A stretch of 64,000 nucleotides of DNA from JAIVHA01 sp965367295 (GCA_965367295.1 CBDUHN010000002.1:62001-126000); one strand, 5' to 3'; positions 17,188 through 26,146 are shown, counted from the stretch's first letter. Made by a program: numbers and translations. Notes: generated by a model not told the origin, from the letters alone.

Positions 17188-17924
17188 GAAAGACGATCCT
17201 GACCCTGTTGATTGCCCTGATGCCTGTCTGGGCGATGGCATCAGGCGGTGGCCCCCATCTGGACAAGGCCAATATCGATCTGAACAACAAGGAATCCCTG
17301 CAACGGGGCGCCAAGCTGTTCGTGAACTACTGTCTGAGCTGCCATTCGGCACAGCACCAGCGTTACAACCGCATGGCCCGCGATCTGGGCCTCACCGAGG
17401 AGCAGGTGCGTGACAACCTGATCTTCACCGGTGCCAAGGTGGGTGAGCTGATGAAGGTGGCCATCGATCCGGTGGACGCCAAGGCCTGGTTCGGTGCCGC
17501 GCCGCCGGACCTGACCCTGATGGCCCGTGCCCGTGGTGTGGATTATCTCTACACCTACCTGCGCACCTTCTACCTTGATGACAAGCGCCCCTTTGGCGTC
17601 AACAACGAGGTATTCCCCAGCGTCGGCATGCCAAATGTGCTGTGGGAACTGGAAGGCCTGAAGAAGCCGATCATCGAAACCACGGTGGATCATGAGGGTA
17701 ATGAGCACCACACCATCACCGGCTATGAAATGGTCAAGCCCGGCACGAGGACGCCGGATGAGTTTGATCGTGATGTGCGGGATATTGTTGCTTTCATGGC
17801 CTACATGGGTGAGCCGGCACAACTGGAGCGCAAACGTCTGGGTGTCTGGGTGCTGTTGTTCCTGGGCGTTTTGTTCGTAGTCAGTTACCTGATGAAGAAG
17901 GAATACTGGAAGGACATTCATTAA
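17184..17924 (+). CDS. petC: Ubiquinol-cytochrome c reductase, cytochrome c1 subunit
   Basis: Cytochrome c1 passes electrons from the Rieske protein to soluble cytochrome c or a membrane acceptor. The 246-residue protein has a signal peptide (MRKTILTLLIALMPVWAMA), the heme c motif CLSCH (Cys50, Cys53, His54) in NYCLSCHSAQHQRYNR, a distal region with PSVGMPNVLWELEG that may supply the axial Met, and a C-terminal anchor helix (LGVWVLLFLGVLFVVSYLM). A strong terminator follows 16 bases after the stop. Confidence 0.97.
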   Translation: MRKTILTLLIALMPVWAMASGGGPHLDKANIDLNNKESLQRGAKLFVNYCLSCHSAQHQRYNRMARDLGLTEEQVRDNLIFTGAKVGELMKVAIDPVDAKAWFGAAPPDLTLMARARGVDYLYTYLRTFYLDDKRPFGVNNEVFPSVGMPNVLWELEGLKKPIIETTVDHEGNEHHTITGYEMVKPGTRTPDEFDRDVRDIVAFMAYMGEPAQLERKRLGVWVLLFLGVLFVVSYLMKKEYWKDIH

Positions 17925-17940
17925 TGTCCGGCAGTAAAAG

Positions 17941-17985
17941 CCGCCCCGTGTGCGTGGTGCATGCACCATGGCCGGGGCGGTTTTT
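17941..17985 (+). terminator. Rho-independent terminator after petABC
   Basis: CCGCCCCG (17941-17948) pairs with CGGGGCGG (17973-17980), followed by TTTTT. A second palindrome TGGTGCATGCACCA fills the loop. It separates petABC from sspA. Confidence 0.9.
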
Positions 17986-18040
17986 GTATTTGGTTGTTCA
18001 TGCAAGTAAGTAACGCCTACTCAAGGCAGGAGAATCCTCA

Positions 18041-18667
18041 ATGGCTCTGATCGCCAACCGACGTTCAGTCATGACCCTGTTTTCCGATGCCGTTGACCCG
18101 CAAAGTCATCGTGCCCGCGTCGTACTCGCGGAAAAGGGTATCACTGTTGAGGTCCTCAATATCGATCTGGCCAACAAGCCGGAAGACCTCATTGACCTGA
18201 ATCCCTACCAGACCGTGCCCACCCTGGTGGATCGTGAACTGGTGCTCTACGATCCGCGCGTGATCATGGAATACCTGGATGAGCGTTTTCCTCATCCACC
18301 GCTGATGCCGGTGGATCCGGTCTCACGTGCGAAATCGCGGTTGGCCCTCTATCGTATTGAACAGGACTGGTACAGCCTGGCCAATGAGATCGAGACCAAG
18401 GGCGAAAAGGCCGCAGCCAAGGCCCGCAAGATGCTGCGTGACAGTCTTGCAGCCAGTAACGATGTGTTTGCCGCCAAACCGTTCTTCCTCAGTGATGAAT
18501 TTTCGCTGGTGGATGCCAGTATCCTGCCGATCCTGTGGCGCCTGCCGCACTACAAGGTGGATCTGCCGCCGCAGGCCAAGGCCGTGCAGGCCTATGCCAA
18601 GCGGATGTTCAGCCGTGAAACTTTCCAGGACAGCCTGACGGAAGCCGAGCGGGAAATGCGTCCGTAA
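18041..18667 (+). CDS. sspA: Stringent starvation protein A
   Basis: SspA is a GST-fold protein that binds RNA polymerase and acts as a transcription co-regulator in starvation and acid stress. The 208-residue product has a thioredoxin-like N half (MTLFSDAVDPQSHRARVVLA, then NPYQTVPTLVDRELVLYDPR) and an all-helical C half with FLSDEFSLVDASILPILWRL. It lacks GST catalytic residues, as usual for SspA. The position after petABC is typical. A Shine-Dalgarno (CAGGAG) lies at 18027-18032; a terminator follows the gene. Confidence 0.95.
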   Translation: MALIANRRSVMTLFSDAVDPQSHRARVVLAEKGITVEVLNIDLANKPEDLIDLNPYQTVPTLVDRELVLYDPRVIMEYLDERFPHPPLMPVDPVSRAKSRLALYRIEQDWYSLANEIETKGEKAAAKARKMLRDSLAASNDVFAAKPFFLSDEFSLVDASILPILWRLPHYKVDLPPQAKAVQAYAKRMFSRETFQDSLTEAEREMRP

Positions 18668-18678
18668 TACCCTGCGAG

Positions 18679-18712
18679 TTTCGTCCGGTTTCAGCGCCGG
18701 GCGAAATTTTTT
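18679..18712 (+). terminator. Rho-independent terminator between sspA and sspB
   Basis: TTTCGTCCGG (18679-18688) pairs with CCGGGCGAAA (18697-18706) with one G-T pair, followed by six T. It implies that sspB is at least partly expressed from its own start; a TATACT at 18720-18725 is a possible -10 without a clear -35. Confidence 0.85.
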
Positions 18713-18786
18713 GATGTCCTATACTCTGGATTCACCGGCCGGGTAAGGCCCGCGCTTCAACCGCACCTGATTTTTCTGCCACTGTC

Positions 18787-19170
18787 ATGACTTCAAGCCG
18801 CCCCTATCTCCTCCGTGCCATCCATGAATGGGTGCTTGATAACGGGATGACTCCCTACCTGCTGGTGGATGCTCGCCAGGAGGGCGTCGATGTGCCCAGT
18901 CAAAGCGTGCAGGATGGCAAGGTGGTGCTCAATATCAGTCCGCAGGCCGTGCAGGGACTGGTAATGAATAATGAGCGGGTGGAGTTCAATGCGCGTTTCT
19001 CCGGCGTGTCCACCTATATCTGTGTGCCGACAATGGCGGTGCTGGCGATCTATGCGCGGGAGAACGGGCGTGGGATGGTGTTTACGGAGGAGGATGGCAG
19101 TGATCCTCCGGAAGGCCCGGAACCGGATTCGGAACCGCCACGGCGGCCGGCGCTCAAGGTGGTGAAATAG
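18787..19170 (+). CDS. sspB: ClpXP protease specificity-enhancing factor SspB
   Basis: SspB tethers ssrA-tagged peptides to ClpX. The 127-residue protein has the peptide-binding domain (PYLLRAIHEWVLDNGMTPYL, VVLNISPQAVQGLVMNNERV, FNARFSGVSTYICVP) and an acidic, Pro-rich linker (EEDGSDPPEGPEPDSEPP) ending in RRPALKVVK, the short C-terminal tail that docks on the ClpX zinc domain. Shorter than E. coli SspB (165), mainly in the linker. Confidence 0.95.
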   Translation: MTSSRPYLLRAIHEWVLDNGMTPYLLVDARQEGVDVPSQSVQDGKVVLNISPQAVQGLVMNNERVEFNARFSGVSTYICVPTMAVLAIYARENGRGMVFTEEDGSDPPEGPEPDSEPPRRPALKVVK

Positions 19171-19246
19171 GGCTGCGCAGACCCATCGGCTGACGGGGTC
19201 GCAATAAACTGTCGGCCTCCATGCTGAAGCGGTAGCCTGTGCCCCT

Positions 19247-20632
19247 TCAGTGTTCGGGAAAGCCCTTGCCCGGATTGAGAATACCGTTCGGATCAAACTG
19301 ATCCTTGATGGCATGCATCAGCGCCAATGTGTCGGGTTCGATTTCCCGGCCGACAAATTCCCGCTTTACCAGCCCGATACCGTGTTCGCCCGACAGGGTG
19401 CCGCCAAGATCCAGCACCAGTGTGAATACCGCGTCGAGACAGGTATCGGCAGCGCGCATCTGTTCCGGGTCGTCGGGGTTTACCAGCAGGTTGACGTGGA
19501 TATTGCCGTTGCCCGCGTGACCGAAATTGACGATGGGAATGTTGTGCTGCTGCGACAGCCGCTGCAGTCCGTCGATGAGTTCGGGCATGTGCGAGACCGG
19601 TACCACCACATCCTCGTTGATCTTCTTTGGCGCGATGTTGCGCAGCGTCGGCGACAGGGCCTTGCGGGTCGCCCACAGGGCCTGTACCTCTTCCGTACTG
19701 CTGGCGGTACTCAGTTCCACCAGGTCCTCACCGCGGGCGGCATCGCTGACCGCGTTTGCGGCGGCATCGATCCAGTCTTCGGTACCATCCACCTCGATCA
19801 TCAGCATGGCACCGGCCTGTTGTGGCAGCGGGCTGGTGGAATAGCGTCGCACCATCTCGATGGCCTGGCCATCGATGAACTCCAGCGCGCAGGGAATCAC
19901 CGGTTGCGCCATGATGCGGGATACCGCGGCGGCGGCACTGGTCATGTCCCGGTAGACCGCACGCATGGTGCGCCTGGCCGGTTGCAACGGGGTCAGTTTC
20001 AGGGTTGCCTCGGTGATCAGCGCCAGGGTGCCTTCGGAGCCGATCAGCAGCCGGGTCAGGTCATACCCAACCACACCCTTGGTGGTCTGCACCCCAGTGC
20101 GAATACTGGCACCGCTACCCGTGACGGCACGCAGACCGAGGGTGTTTTCGCGCGGGGTACCGTATTTCACTGCGCGGGGTCCGGCGGAGTTATAGGCCAG
20201 GTTGCCCCCCACGGTACAGACCGCCGCACTGGTGGGGTCCGGTGGCCAGAAAAACCCGTGTACCGCCGCCGCGTCCTGCACCGCCTGGTTGGTGACGCCG
20301 GGCTCCACCACCATGAGCCGGTTGGCCGGATCCACGCGCAGGATGCGATCCATGCGTTCCAGTGACAGCACCAGGGCATTGTCCAGTGGCACCGTGGCAC
20401 CGGTGGTGCCGGTACCGCGGCCACGGGCGACCAGGGGCACCCGCTGTTTATTGCACAGGCGCACGATTGCCTCCACCTGTTCGTGGCTGGTGGCGAAGGC
20501 TACTGCCCGGGGTAAGGCCTGCAGGCGGCTGTTATCGTAGCCGTAGGGCAGGCGGTCGGCCGGATCGGTCAGCAGTTGGTCGCCGCCGACAATGGCGGAA
20601 AGACGGTCGAGGAACGGCTCGGATGCAGGCAT
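19247..20632 (-). CDS. FAD-linked oxidase, D-lactate/glycolate dehydrogenase (GlcD) family
   Basis: A 461-residue flavoenzyme of the VAO/PCMH family. The N half is the FAD-binding domain (VPLVARGRGTGTTGATVPL, then CTVGGNLAYNSAGPRAVKYG and TTKGVVGYDLTRLLIGSEGT); the C half is the FAD_oxidase_C cap ending in GGTLSGEHGIGLVKREFVG and DPNGILNPGKGF. Likely substrate is D-lactate, glycolate or another 2-hydroxy acid; which one cannot be told from sequence. No glcE/glcF partners are nearby, which favours a single-subunit D-lactate dehydrogenase type. Convergent with sspB. Confidence 0.88.
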   Translation of the reverse strand: MPASEPFLDRLSAIVGGDQLLTDPADRLPYGYDNSRLQALPRAVAFATSHEQVEAIVRLCNKQRVPLVARGRGTGTTGATVPLDNALVLSLERMDRILRVDPANRLMVVEPGVTNQAVQDAAAVHGFFWPPDPTSAAVCTVGGNLAYNSAGPRAVKYGTPRENTLGLRAVTGSGASIRTGVQTTKGVVGYDLTRLLIGSEGTLALITEATLKLTPLQPARRTMRAVYRDMTSAAAAVSRIMAQPVIPCALEFIDGQAIEMVRRYSTSPLPQQAGAMLMIEVDGTEDWIDAAANAVSDAARGEDLVELSTASSTEEVQALWATRKALSPTLRNIAPKKINEDVVVPVSHMPELIDGLQRLSQQHNIPIVNFGHAGNGNIHVNLLVNPDDPEQMRAADTCLDAVFTLVLDLGGTLSGEHGIGLVKREFVGREIEPDTLALMHAIKDQFDPNGILNPGKGFPEH

Positions 20633-20710
20633 GGGAATGGTTTCGGGGTGAAGGCCGGACAGCCGCTCAGGGTGCTGTCCGGCGCACGAACGAATAAGGC
20701 CGCTGCTGAC

Positions 20711-21298
20711 CTAATCGAGGTATTCAAACAGTCGCACGATACGCTGCACACCCTTGACCTGGCGGGCGGTGTCAGTGACTACGTCGGCCTCGCGGTGGTG
20801 GAGCTTGCCCATCAGGAATACGGTACCGTTTTCAGTAACCACTTTCACCTTGGTGGCATCGAAGCCTTCCAGGCCGCGAATGCCCAGCAATTTGGTTTTC
20901 ACCTGCGCCGTGATACCGGTATCGCTGGTGCGGCTCATCAGGGCACTGGGGGCGGCGATGGTCAGCTCGTTGTGCACCTTGCGTACCTTCTCGATGTTAC
21001 GTGTATGTTCCGCCGCGCGGGTGCGCAGGGCCTCGGTGGGGGTTTCGCCGCTGAGCAGCACCACGCCGTCGTAGCTGGTCACATTGATGTGCGACTGGCT
21101 GCTGAGATTCTTGTCTTCGCGAATGGCAATCAGCGCTTTCCATTCGATGAGTTCGTCATCGATGAAGGCGCCGGGGGTACGGCGGTCGGCAGCCATGGCC
21201 GTGCCGGTTGCTGCACTGCCCACTACCACGCCGGCACAGCCGCCCAGCAAGGTGGTGGCCAGGAATGCCAGGGTGAGTGCGCGCCAGTGAGTATTCAT
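20711..21298 (-). CDS. dolP: Outer-membrane lipoprotein with two BON domains, DolP
   Basis: DolP (YraP) is an outer-membrane lipoprotein that supports BAM function and envelope integrity at the division site. I start it at 21298 (MNTHWRALTLAFLATTLLGG), which gives a lipoprotein signal with the lipobox LLGGC-AG and 195 residues. Two BON domains follow (about residues 48-112, LSSQSHINVTSYDGVVLLSG; and 123-190, VKVVTENGTVFLMGKLHHRE). The mature N terminus has no Asp at +2, which fits outer-membrane sorting. It follows lpoA-yraN; diaA, often found in between, is absent. Confidence 0.92.
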   Translation of the reverse strand: MNTHWRALTLAFLATTLLGGCAGVVVGSAATGTAMAADRRTPGAFIDDELIEWKALIAIREDKNLSSQSHINVTSYDGVVLLSGETPTEALRTRAAEHTRNIEKVRKVHNELTIAAPSALMSRTSDTGITAQVKTKLLGIRGLEGFDATKVKVVTENGTVFLMGKLHHREADVVTDTARQVKGVQRIVRLFEYLD

Positions 21299-21488
21299 GA
21301 ATTCAGTTCTCCTCTCCGAGAAGTGGTGGGTCAATGGGCCGCGCAGGTAAGGTATTCCCCGTCGGCGTCCCATTATTTGTTTGCGTGCCATGACCGCATG
21401 GGGCGGCATGTCTCTCGACAGCCCATGATGGCAATGGTTCCATGCCGGCCGCCGGGTTCACGGTGGAGCAGTGTAGCGCAACCCGGGC

Positions 21489-21839
21489 TCAGGTGCTGAA
21501 TGCGTTGCGAATCCATTGCAGGTCATGATCGGCGGCGAGGGAGATCACGTCGAAGCGTGCCGGAAGCTGCTGGGCGGCCGGATACTGCTGCAGATAGTGT
21601 TGCGCGCAGTGGATGATGCGGCTCTGTTTGCGCAGGTCAACCGACTCCGCACCGCTGCCATAGCGATCATGGCGGCGATATCGTACCTCGACAAAGACCA
21701 GGCTGTCGCCATCGCGCATGATAAGGTCGATTTCACCACCACGGCAGCGGTAGTTGCGGGTGAGCAGGCGCAGTCCCTGCCGCTCAAGGTGTCGGCAGGC
21801 GGTCTGTTCCGCCTGGACTCCCGTCTGTTGTTGGCTCAT
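21489..21839 (-). CDS. yraN: UPF0102 endonuclease-fold protein YraN
   Basis: A 116-residue protein with a PD-(D/E)xK nuclease-like core: GEIDLIMRDGDSLVFVEVRY carries the Glu/Asp and ExR pair. I start it at 21839 (MSQQQTGVQAEQTACRHLER). The AEQTACRHLERQGLRLLTRN helix before the core is typical of the family. The role is unproven; suggested links are to Holliday-junction or DNA repair proteins. It overlaps the 3' end of lpoA by 56 bases, a long overlap that suggests coupled translation. Confidence 0.93.
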   Translation of the reverse strand: MSQQQTGVQAEQTACRHLERQGLRLLTRNYRCRGGEIDLIMRDGDSLVFVEVRYRRHDRYGSGAESVDLRKQSRIIHCAQHYLQQYPAAQQLPARFDVISLAADHDLQWIRNAFST

Positions 21840-23787
21840 CCATGTCCTCCGGTGCGGGGACCGCTTCCATCGGTCCTTCCATAGGTGCCAGGTCATCCGG
21901 CAGCAGCGGTGCCGGAGTGAGTTCCAGTGCCGCTTCCAGCAGCCGTGGGTGACCACGCTGCATTTCTGCCCAGCGCAATTCCCGGTAGATCTTTTGCCCA
22001 TGGTCCACGGACAGCACCCCGGTCACGCCGTTGAGGTAGCGCAATCCCGGCTGTTGCAGAAAAGGCAGCAGCTGATAGGCATCGATGCCAAGTGCGTACA
22101 GGCGGGTATTGCGTTTCAGGTCGGCGGGCCACAGGCGGGCCAGTTCGGTATGCAATGACGGTTGGGCCTCTTCCGGTGCCAGTACCCAGGGCATGTCGCA
22201 GAAGCGGATACCGTTCATGTCCTGATCGCGGTTTTCATCCACATGTCCGGCGTAGCCGTAGGACGTGGTGTAGACCGGTAGATCGGAGGCGTGGTGAAAA
22301 CGCAGCTGGGGTTTGATCTGGCGCGCCTCCTGGGGGCGCGCCAGCAGGAACACGAAATCGGCATCCTGGCGCCGGCGGGGCTCGAATTCCAGGCTGCGAC
22401 CCAGCTGGCGGGTCAGGGCGCGAGCACGATTGCGGCTGTCATCGAGGTTGAGCAGTGACTGGATGGCGGTGCCGAAATCCACCTGGTTGGCGGGGAAACG
22501 CTGCACTTCCAGGATGCTGCCACCCAGTTCGGTCCAGCGGCTGGCAAAGGCGTTGTAAACCCGCTCCGCCCAGGCGCCTTCCGGGATCAGCACCACGGCG
22601 CCGCTGTGGCCATCCCAACGGGCCCGTTCGGCTACCTGTTGCGCCTCATCTTCCGGCGCCAGGCCGAACTGGTACAGGGACGGATGTGTGCCGGTTTCCG
22701 TCTGGTTGAGGGCCAGCACCGGTATGTCCAGGGTGCCGGACTGGGCCAGTGACTGTACGGATTCCTTGCGCAGCGGGCCGATCACCATCTGTGCGCCATC
22801 GGCGATGGCGAGCTGATACTGCGTCCACACACTCTGTGGGCCGGCGCCGGTGTCATAGAAGCGGATTTCCGGCGCCTCGCCCTGCGCGGCCTGCCGGAAG
22901 CGGGCGGCGAGTATGCCGTCCCGTATCGCCGCGGCGGGGGTGGCCAGGCTGCCCGTGATCGGCAGCAGTACACCAATACGTTGCAGGGGGGCACTACCGG
23001 GGCCGGTTTGTCCCAGCAACTGGTCCAGCAGGGCGGGATCGACGGGGTGCGATGGGTAGCGCATGCGCCAGTCCTGCAGGGCGGTACCGGTGCTCGCACC
23101 GGGGCGGCGCAGGCTGCGCGCCACTTGCACCAGTTCCATCCAGCCGCTGAGGATGTCGGGTGGCGGATTCAGGCGCAGCCGCTGCAGGGCGGTGTCGGAC
23201 AGGCCCGACAGGGATTCCCAGATCGCCCGCTGGTTTTCCTCGCGGGCCGCCGGCTCCGTCAGCAGGCCATCGAGCCAGACCCGTTCGCGGGCACTTTCCA
23301 GGCGGTTGCCGGCCATGTCATAGGCCTGGGCCCGCAAGCGGTGATAGGCCGGTGCCAGCGGTGAATCTTCTGCTGCCGGGGCGGCGCGCAGCGCACTCAA
23401 GGCCGCATCTGGCCGGTGGCGTGCCAGTGCGATACGGGCTTCTACCAGTGCGGTTGCCGTTTGTTCCTCGGCGGGAAGACCGGCGGTGTCGATATCCTGC
23501 ACCAGGACGGCGGCGGCATCGGCATCGTTGCCGTCCAGCAGATAGCCGGCCGCCTGCAGGCGCAGGCGAATGCGATCAAGGCCCTGGGTCGTGGCGGCTT
23601 CTGCCAGGTACAGTTCGGCGGCGGCGCGGTACTGGCCGGCCTGTGCCAGGCGGTCAGCCTGTTGTGCCAGTGGGTCTTCGCCACGCGGCCGCGGCGCGGT
23701 GGCGCAGGAGGCAAGCAGGCCGATCAGCAGGATCAGGAGCAGGGGGCGAAGCAGGCGGCAGTATTGGAATGTACGAATGTTCGGCAT
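21784..23787 (-). CDS. lpoA: Penicillin-binding protein activator LpoA
   Basis: LpoA is an outer-membrane lipoprotein that reaches through the periplasm to activate PBP1A. I choose the start at 23787 (MPNIRTFQYCRLLRPLLLIL), giving a lipoprotein signal with lipobox LLASC and 667 residues; the open frame runs on to 24342 but that part is antisense to rsmI. After the signal comes a helical TPR-like region (about residues 35-270) and then a periplasmic-binding-protein-like domain (about 285-610: RIGVLLPITGSLATPAAAI, ALNQTETGTHPSLYQFGLAP). Upstream of yraN as in E. coli, divergent from rsmI. Confidence 0.94.
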   Translation of the reverse strand: MPNIRTFQYCRLLRPLLLILLIGLLASCATAPRPRGEDPLAQQADRLAQAGQYRAAAELYLAEAATTQGLDRIRLRLQAAGYLLDGNDADAAAVLVQDIDTAGLPAEEQTATALVEARIALARHRPDAALSALRAAPAAEDSPLAPAYHRLRAQAYDMAGNRLESARERVWLDGLLTEPAAREENQRAIWESLSGLSDTALQRLRLNPPPDILSGWMELVQVARSLRRPGASTGTALQDWRMRYPSHPVDPALLDQLLGQTGPGSAPLQRIGVLLPITGSLATPAAAIRDGILAARFRQAAQGEAPEIRFYDTGAGPQSVWTQYQLAIADGAQMVIGPLRKESVQSLAQSGTLDIPVLALNQTETGTHPSLYQFGLAPEDEAQQVAERARWDGHSGAVVLIPEGAWAERVYNAFASRWTELGGSILEVQRFPANQVDFGTAIQSLLNLDDSRNRARALTRQLGRSLEFEPRRRQDADFVFLLARPQEARQIKPQLRFHHASDLPVYTTSYGYAGHVDENRDQDMNGIRFCDMPWVLAPEEAQPSLHTELARLWPADLKRNTRLYALGIDAYQLLPFLQQPGLRYLNGVTGVLSVDHGQKIYRELRWAEMQRGHPRLLEAALELTPAPLLPDDLAPMEGPMEAVPAPEDMDEPTTDGSPGGTDRLPTP

Positions 23788-23917
23788 GGTAGTCGTGCTT
23801 TGGAAAAGCAGGCCTGACTCTACTGGAAATGCACCGTCTGCGCCACCGTGGCGGCGGTGTCGCCGCTGGAGGAATTTGGTTACGATGCGGTAACGTTCAT
23901 CAGGGATTCCCATCATT

Positions 23918-24775
23918 ATGGAAGCAGCTCCCGGCACACTTTTCATCGTGGCCACGCCCATCGGCAATCTCGAGGATATTACGCTGCGGGCACTACAGGT
24001 ATTGCAGTCGGTGGATCGCATCGCCGCGGAGGATACCCGCCACAGCCAGCGGCTGCTGACGCATTTCGGTATTCGCACTCCCCTATGCTCCGTGCATGAA
24101 CACAATGAACGCAGGGTGGCTGACGGACTGCTCGACGAATTGGAACAGGGTAAAAGTCTGGCGCTGATTTCCGATGCCGGCACGCCGCTGATCAGCGACC
24201 CCGGTTTTCCGCTGGTGCGGGCCGCACGGGAGCGGGGGGTGCGGGTGGTACCGGTACCCGGTTGCAGTGCGGTGATCTGTGCCCTGTCGGTGGCCGGATT
24301 GCCCACTGACCGGTTTGTGTTCGAGGGTTTTCTGCCAGCCAAGGAGGGGCAGCGCGAGGGACGATTGCAACAGCTGGTCAGCGAGTCCCGTACCCTGGTG
24401 TTCTATGAATCCAGTCACCGTATCCTGGCGAGCCTGCGCAGCATGGCCAACATATTCGGCCACGAACGTCGCGTGGTGGTGGCCCGTGAGCTGACCAAGT
24501 CCTATGAGACAATCCGGGATGGACAGCTCAGTGAACTGCTGGTCTGGATGGATTCGGATACGAATCAGCAGAAGGGCGAGTTCGTGGTGCTGGTGGAGGG
24601 GGCTCCGGCACGGGATCCCGGCCTGGTCGATGCCGGGGTAGAGCGGGTGCTGGTCACGCTGCTGGAGGAGTTGTCGGTGAAACAATCCGCGGCTCTGGGC
24701 GCGAAACTCACCGGCGCATCAAAAAAGGTACTCTATGCGCGGGCCCTGGAGTTGCAGCAGTCCCGGGATGGGTGA
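23918..24775 (+). CDS. rsmI: 16S rRNA 2'-O-methyltransferase RsmI
   Basis: RsmI methylates the 2'-OH of C1402 in 16S rRNA using SAM. The 285-residue protein has the tetrapyrrole-methylase-like fold: GTLFIVATPIGNLEDITLRA at the N terminus, ALISDAGTPLISDPGFPLVR (SAM-site loop), and FVFEGFLPAKEGQREGRLQQ. Length matches E. coli (286). It is divergent from lpoA with a 130-base spacer, the standard arrangement. The small membrane-protein gene follows 45 bases on. Confidence 0.96.
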   Translation: MEAAPGTLFIVATPIGNLEDITLRALQVLQSVDRIAAEDTRHSQRLLTHFGIRTPLCSVHEHNERRVADGLLDELEQGKSLALISDAGTPLISDPGFPLVRAARERGVRVVPVPGCSAVICALSVAGLPTDRFVFEGFLPAKEGQREGRLQQLVSESRTLVFYESSHRILASLRSMANIFGHERRVVVARELTKSYETIRDGQLSELLVWMDSDTNQQKGEFVVLVEGAPARDPGLVDAGVERVLVTLLEELSVKQSAALGAKLTGASKKVLYARALELQQSRDG

Positions 24776-24820
24776 AACGGGGCTTTTGGGGATAGTGGGC
24801 CTCAAGTCTGGGGCGCTGGC

Positions 24821-24985
24821 GTGCGCTACACAGGTATGGAGTCCGGTATTCACCAGTACATCCGCAAGCGTTGTCCAATACCAGGTTGGGCGCAGCGACT
24901 CGGTCTGCTCGGTTTCCTGTTTTTCCTGGTCAAGGGGCTGCTATGGCTGACCTTGCCAGGTCTGCTGCTATGGCTGGGAATCTAA
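24821..24985 (+). CDS. Small single-pass membrane protein, unknown
   Basis: A frame too short for many gene callers. GTG at 24821 gives 54 residues; ATG at 24836 (MESGIHQYIRKRCPIPGWAQ) gives 49. The product has a basic, Pro-containing N part (HQYIRKRCPIPGWAQRLG) and one long hydrophobic helix (LLGFLFFLVKGLLWLTLPGL), ending LLLWLGI. Positive-inside rule puts the N terminus in the cytoplasm. The stop overlaps the queG stop by four bases on the opposite strand. No strong Shine-Dalgarno. I do not recognise a family; the ordered topology and fit between rsmI and queG argue it is real. Confidence 0.6.
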   Translation: MRYTGMESGIHQYIRKRCPIPGWAQRLGLLGFLFFLVKGLLWLTLPGLLLWLGI

Positions 24986-26106
24986 GGTAGTCGGAGGCTA
25001 TCCGCGGTATCCGCGCCGTGACGTTCCAGGGCCCAGCGTACATGTTCCCGCACCAGCGCCGATGGGTGGTGCTGCCTCTCCCGCAGGGCGGTAACCACTT
25101 CGTGGGTGAACGGCGCATTTCCCAGTCCCACCGCCAGGTTACGCAGCCAGCATTCATAACCGATTCTGCGGATCGCCGAACCCTGTAGTCGCTCCATAAA
25201 TTCATTTTCCGTCCAGCGGAACAATGTCACCAGTTCGCTGGCCTCGAGTCCTTCCCGCGGCGAGAAATCCCGTTCCACGGCAGGCTGGGCAAAGCGGTTC
25301 CAGGGGCACACCAGCTGGCAGTCGTCGCAGCCATAGATGCGATTGCCGATCAGGGGCCGCAGGTGTTCCGGAATGGCATCGCGCAGTTCGATGGTGAGGT
25401 AGGAGATACACAGCCGCGCATCCACTTCATAGGGCGCGACGATGGCGCCGGTGGGGCAGGCGTCGATGCAGCTTTGGCAGGTGCCGCAATGGTTCCGGGC
25501 CGGGGTATCCACCGGCAGGGGCAGATCAGTAAACAGTTCCCCCAGAAAGAACCAGGAGCCGGTTTTATCGTGCAGCAGGTTGGTGTGTTTGCCGATCCAG
25601 CCCAGGCCGGCTTTCTCCGCCAGGGCCTTTTCCAGCACCGGTGCACTGTCAGTGAAAGCGCGATAGCCGAACGGTCCGGCAACCTGCTGTATCCGGTCGG
25701 CCAGTTTCTGCAGGCGGTTGCGCAGCAGTTTGTGATAATCGCGGCCCAGTGCGTAGCGGGATACATAGGCCAGCGCATCATTCTCCAGTACCTGGCGTGC
25801 CAGGCGCTCGGATTCCGGCCAGTACTCCATACGTACGGAGATGACCCGAATGGTGCCGGGCACCAGTTCTGCGGGCCGACTGCGTTTGGTGCCGTGGCGT
25901 GCCATGTATTCCATGGTGCCGTGACGATCCTGCCCCAGCCAGTTCAGCAGACGGGTTTCATGTATACCCAGATCGGTATCGGTAATCCCTACCTGCTGAA
26001 AGCCCAGTTCACGCCCCCACAGCTTGATGTTGTGGGCAAGCGCGACGTAGTCGGGTTGGGCATTCTGGGGCTGAGGCATCGCAGTGGATTTCAGGGATGG
26101 GTTCAC
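24982..26106 (-). CDS. queG: Epoxyqueuosine reductase
   Basis: QueG reduces epoxyqueuosine in tRNA to queuosine using cobalamin and two 4Fe-4S clusters. The 374-residue protein has the cobalamin-binding N half (LGFQQVGITDTDLG, RVISVRMEYWP, DYHKLLRNRLQKLADRIQ), followed by ferredoxin-type motifs CGTCQSCIDACPTGAI (about residue 190) and YGCDDCQLVCPWNRF (about 240), and a C-terminal HEAT-like tail. Start at 26106 or at the Met 9 residues later. Divergent from nnr with a 40-base gap, as in many gammaproteobacteria. Confidence 0.95.
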   Translation of the reverse strand: MNPSLKSTAMPQPQNAQPDYVALAHNIKLWGRELGFQQVGITDTDLGIHETRLLNWLGQDRHGTMEYMARHGTKRSRPAELVPGTIRVISVRMEYWPESERLARQVLENDALAYVSRYALGRDYHKLLRNRLQKLADRIQQVAGPFGYRAFTDSAPVLEKALAEKAGLGWIGKHTNLLHDKTGSWFFLGELFTDLPLPVDTPARNHCGTCQSCIDACPTGAIVAPYEVDARLCISYLTIELRDAIPEHLRPLIGNRIYGCDDCQLVCPWNRFAQPAVERDFSPREGLEASELVTLFRWTENEFMERLQGSAIRRIGYECWLRNLAVGLGNAPFTHEVVTALRERQHHPSALVREHVRWALERHGADTADSLRLP

Positions 26107-26146
26107 GGTATGTTGCCAGTCTCTTTTTCAGATCACCAGTGAAGCC

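Noticed and set aside
23788..24342. Upstream extension of lpoA to 24342
   Set aside because: That stretch is antisense to rsmI and lacks signal or domain character; the lipoprotein signal starts at 23787.
24776..24981. RNase P RNA gene after rsmI
   Set aside because: I looked for the conserved GAGGAAAGTCCGGGC-type core, which is absent; the spacer is better explained by the short membrane-protein frame.
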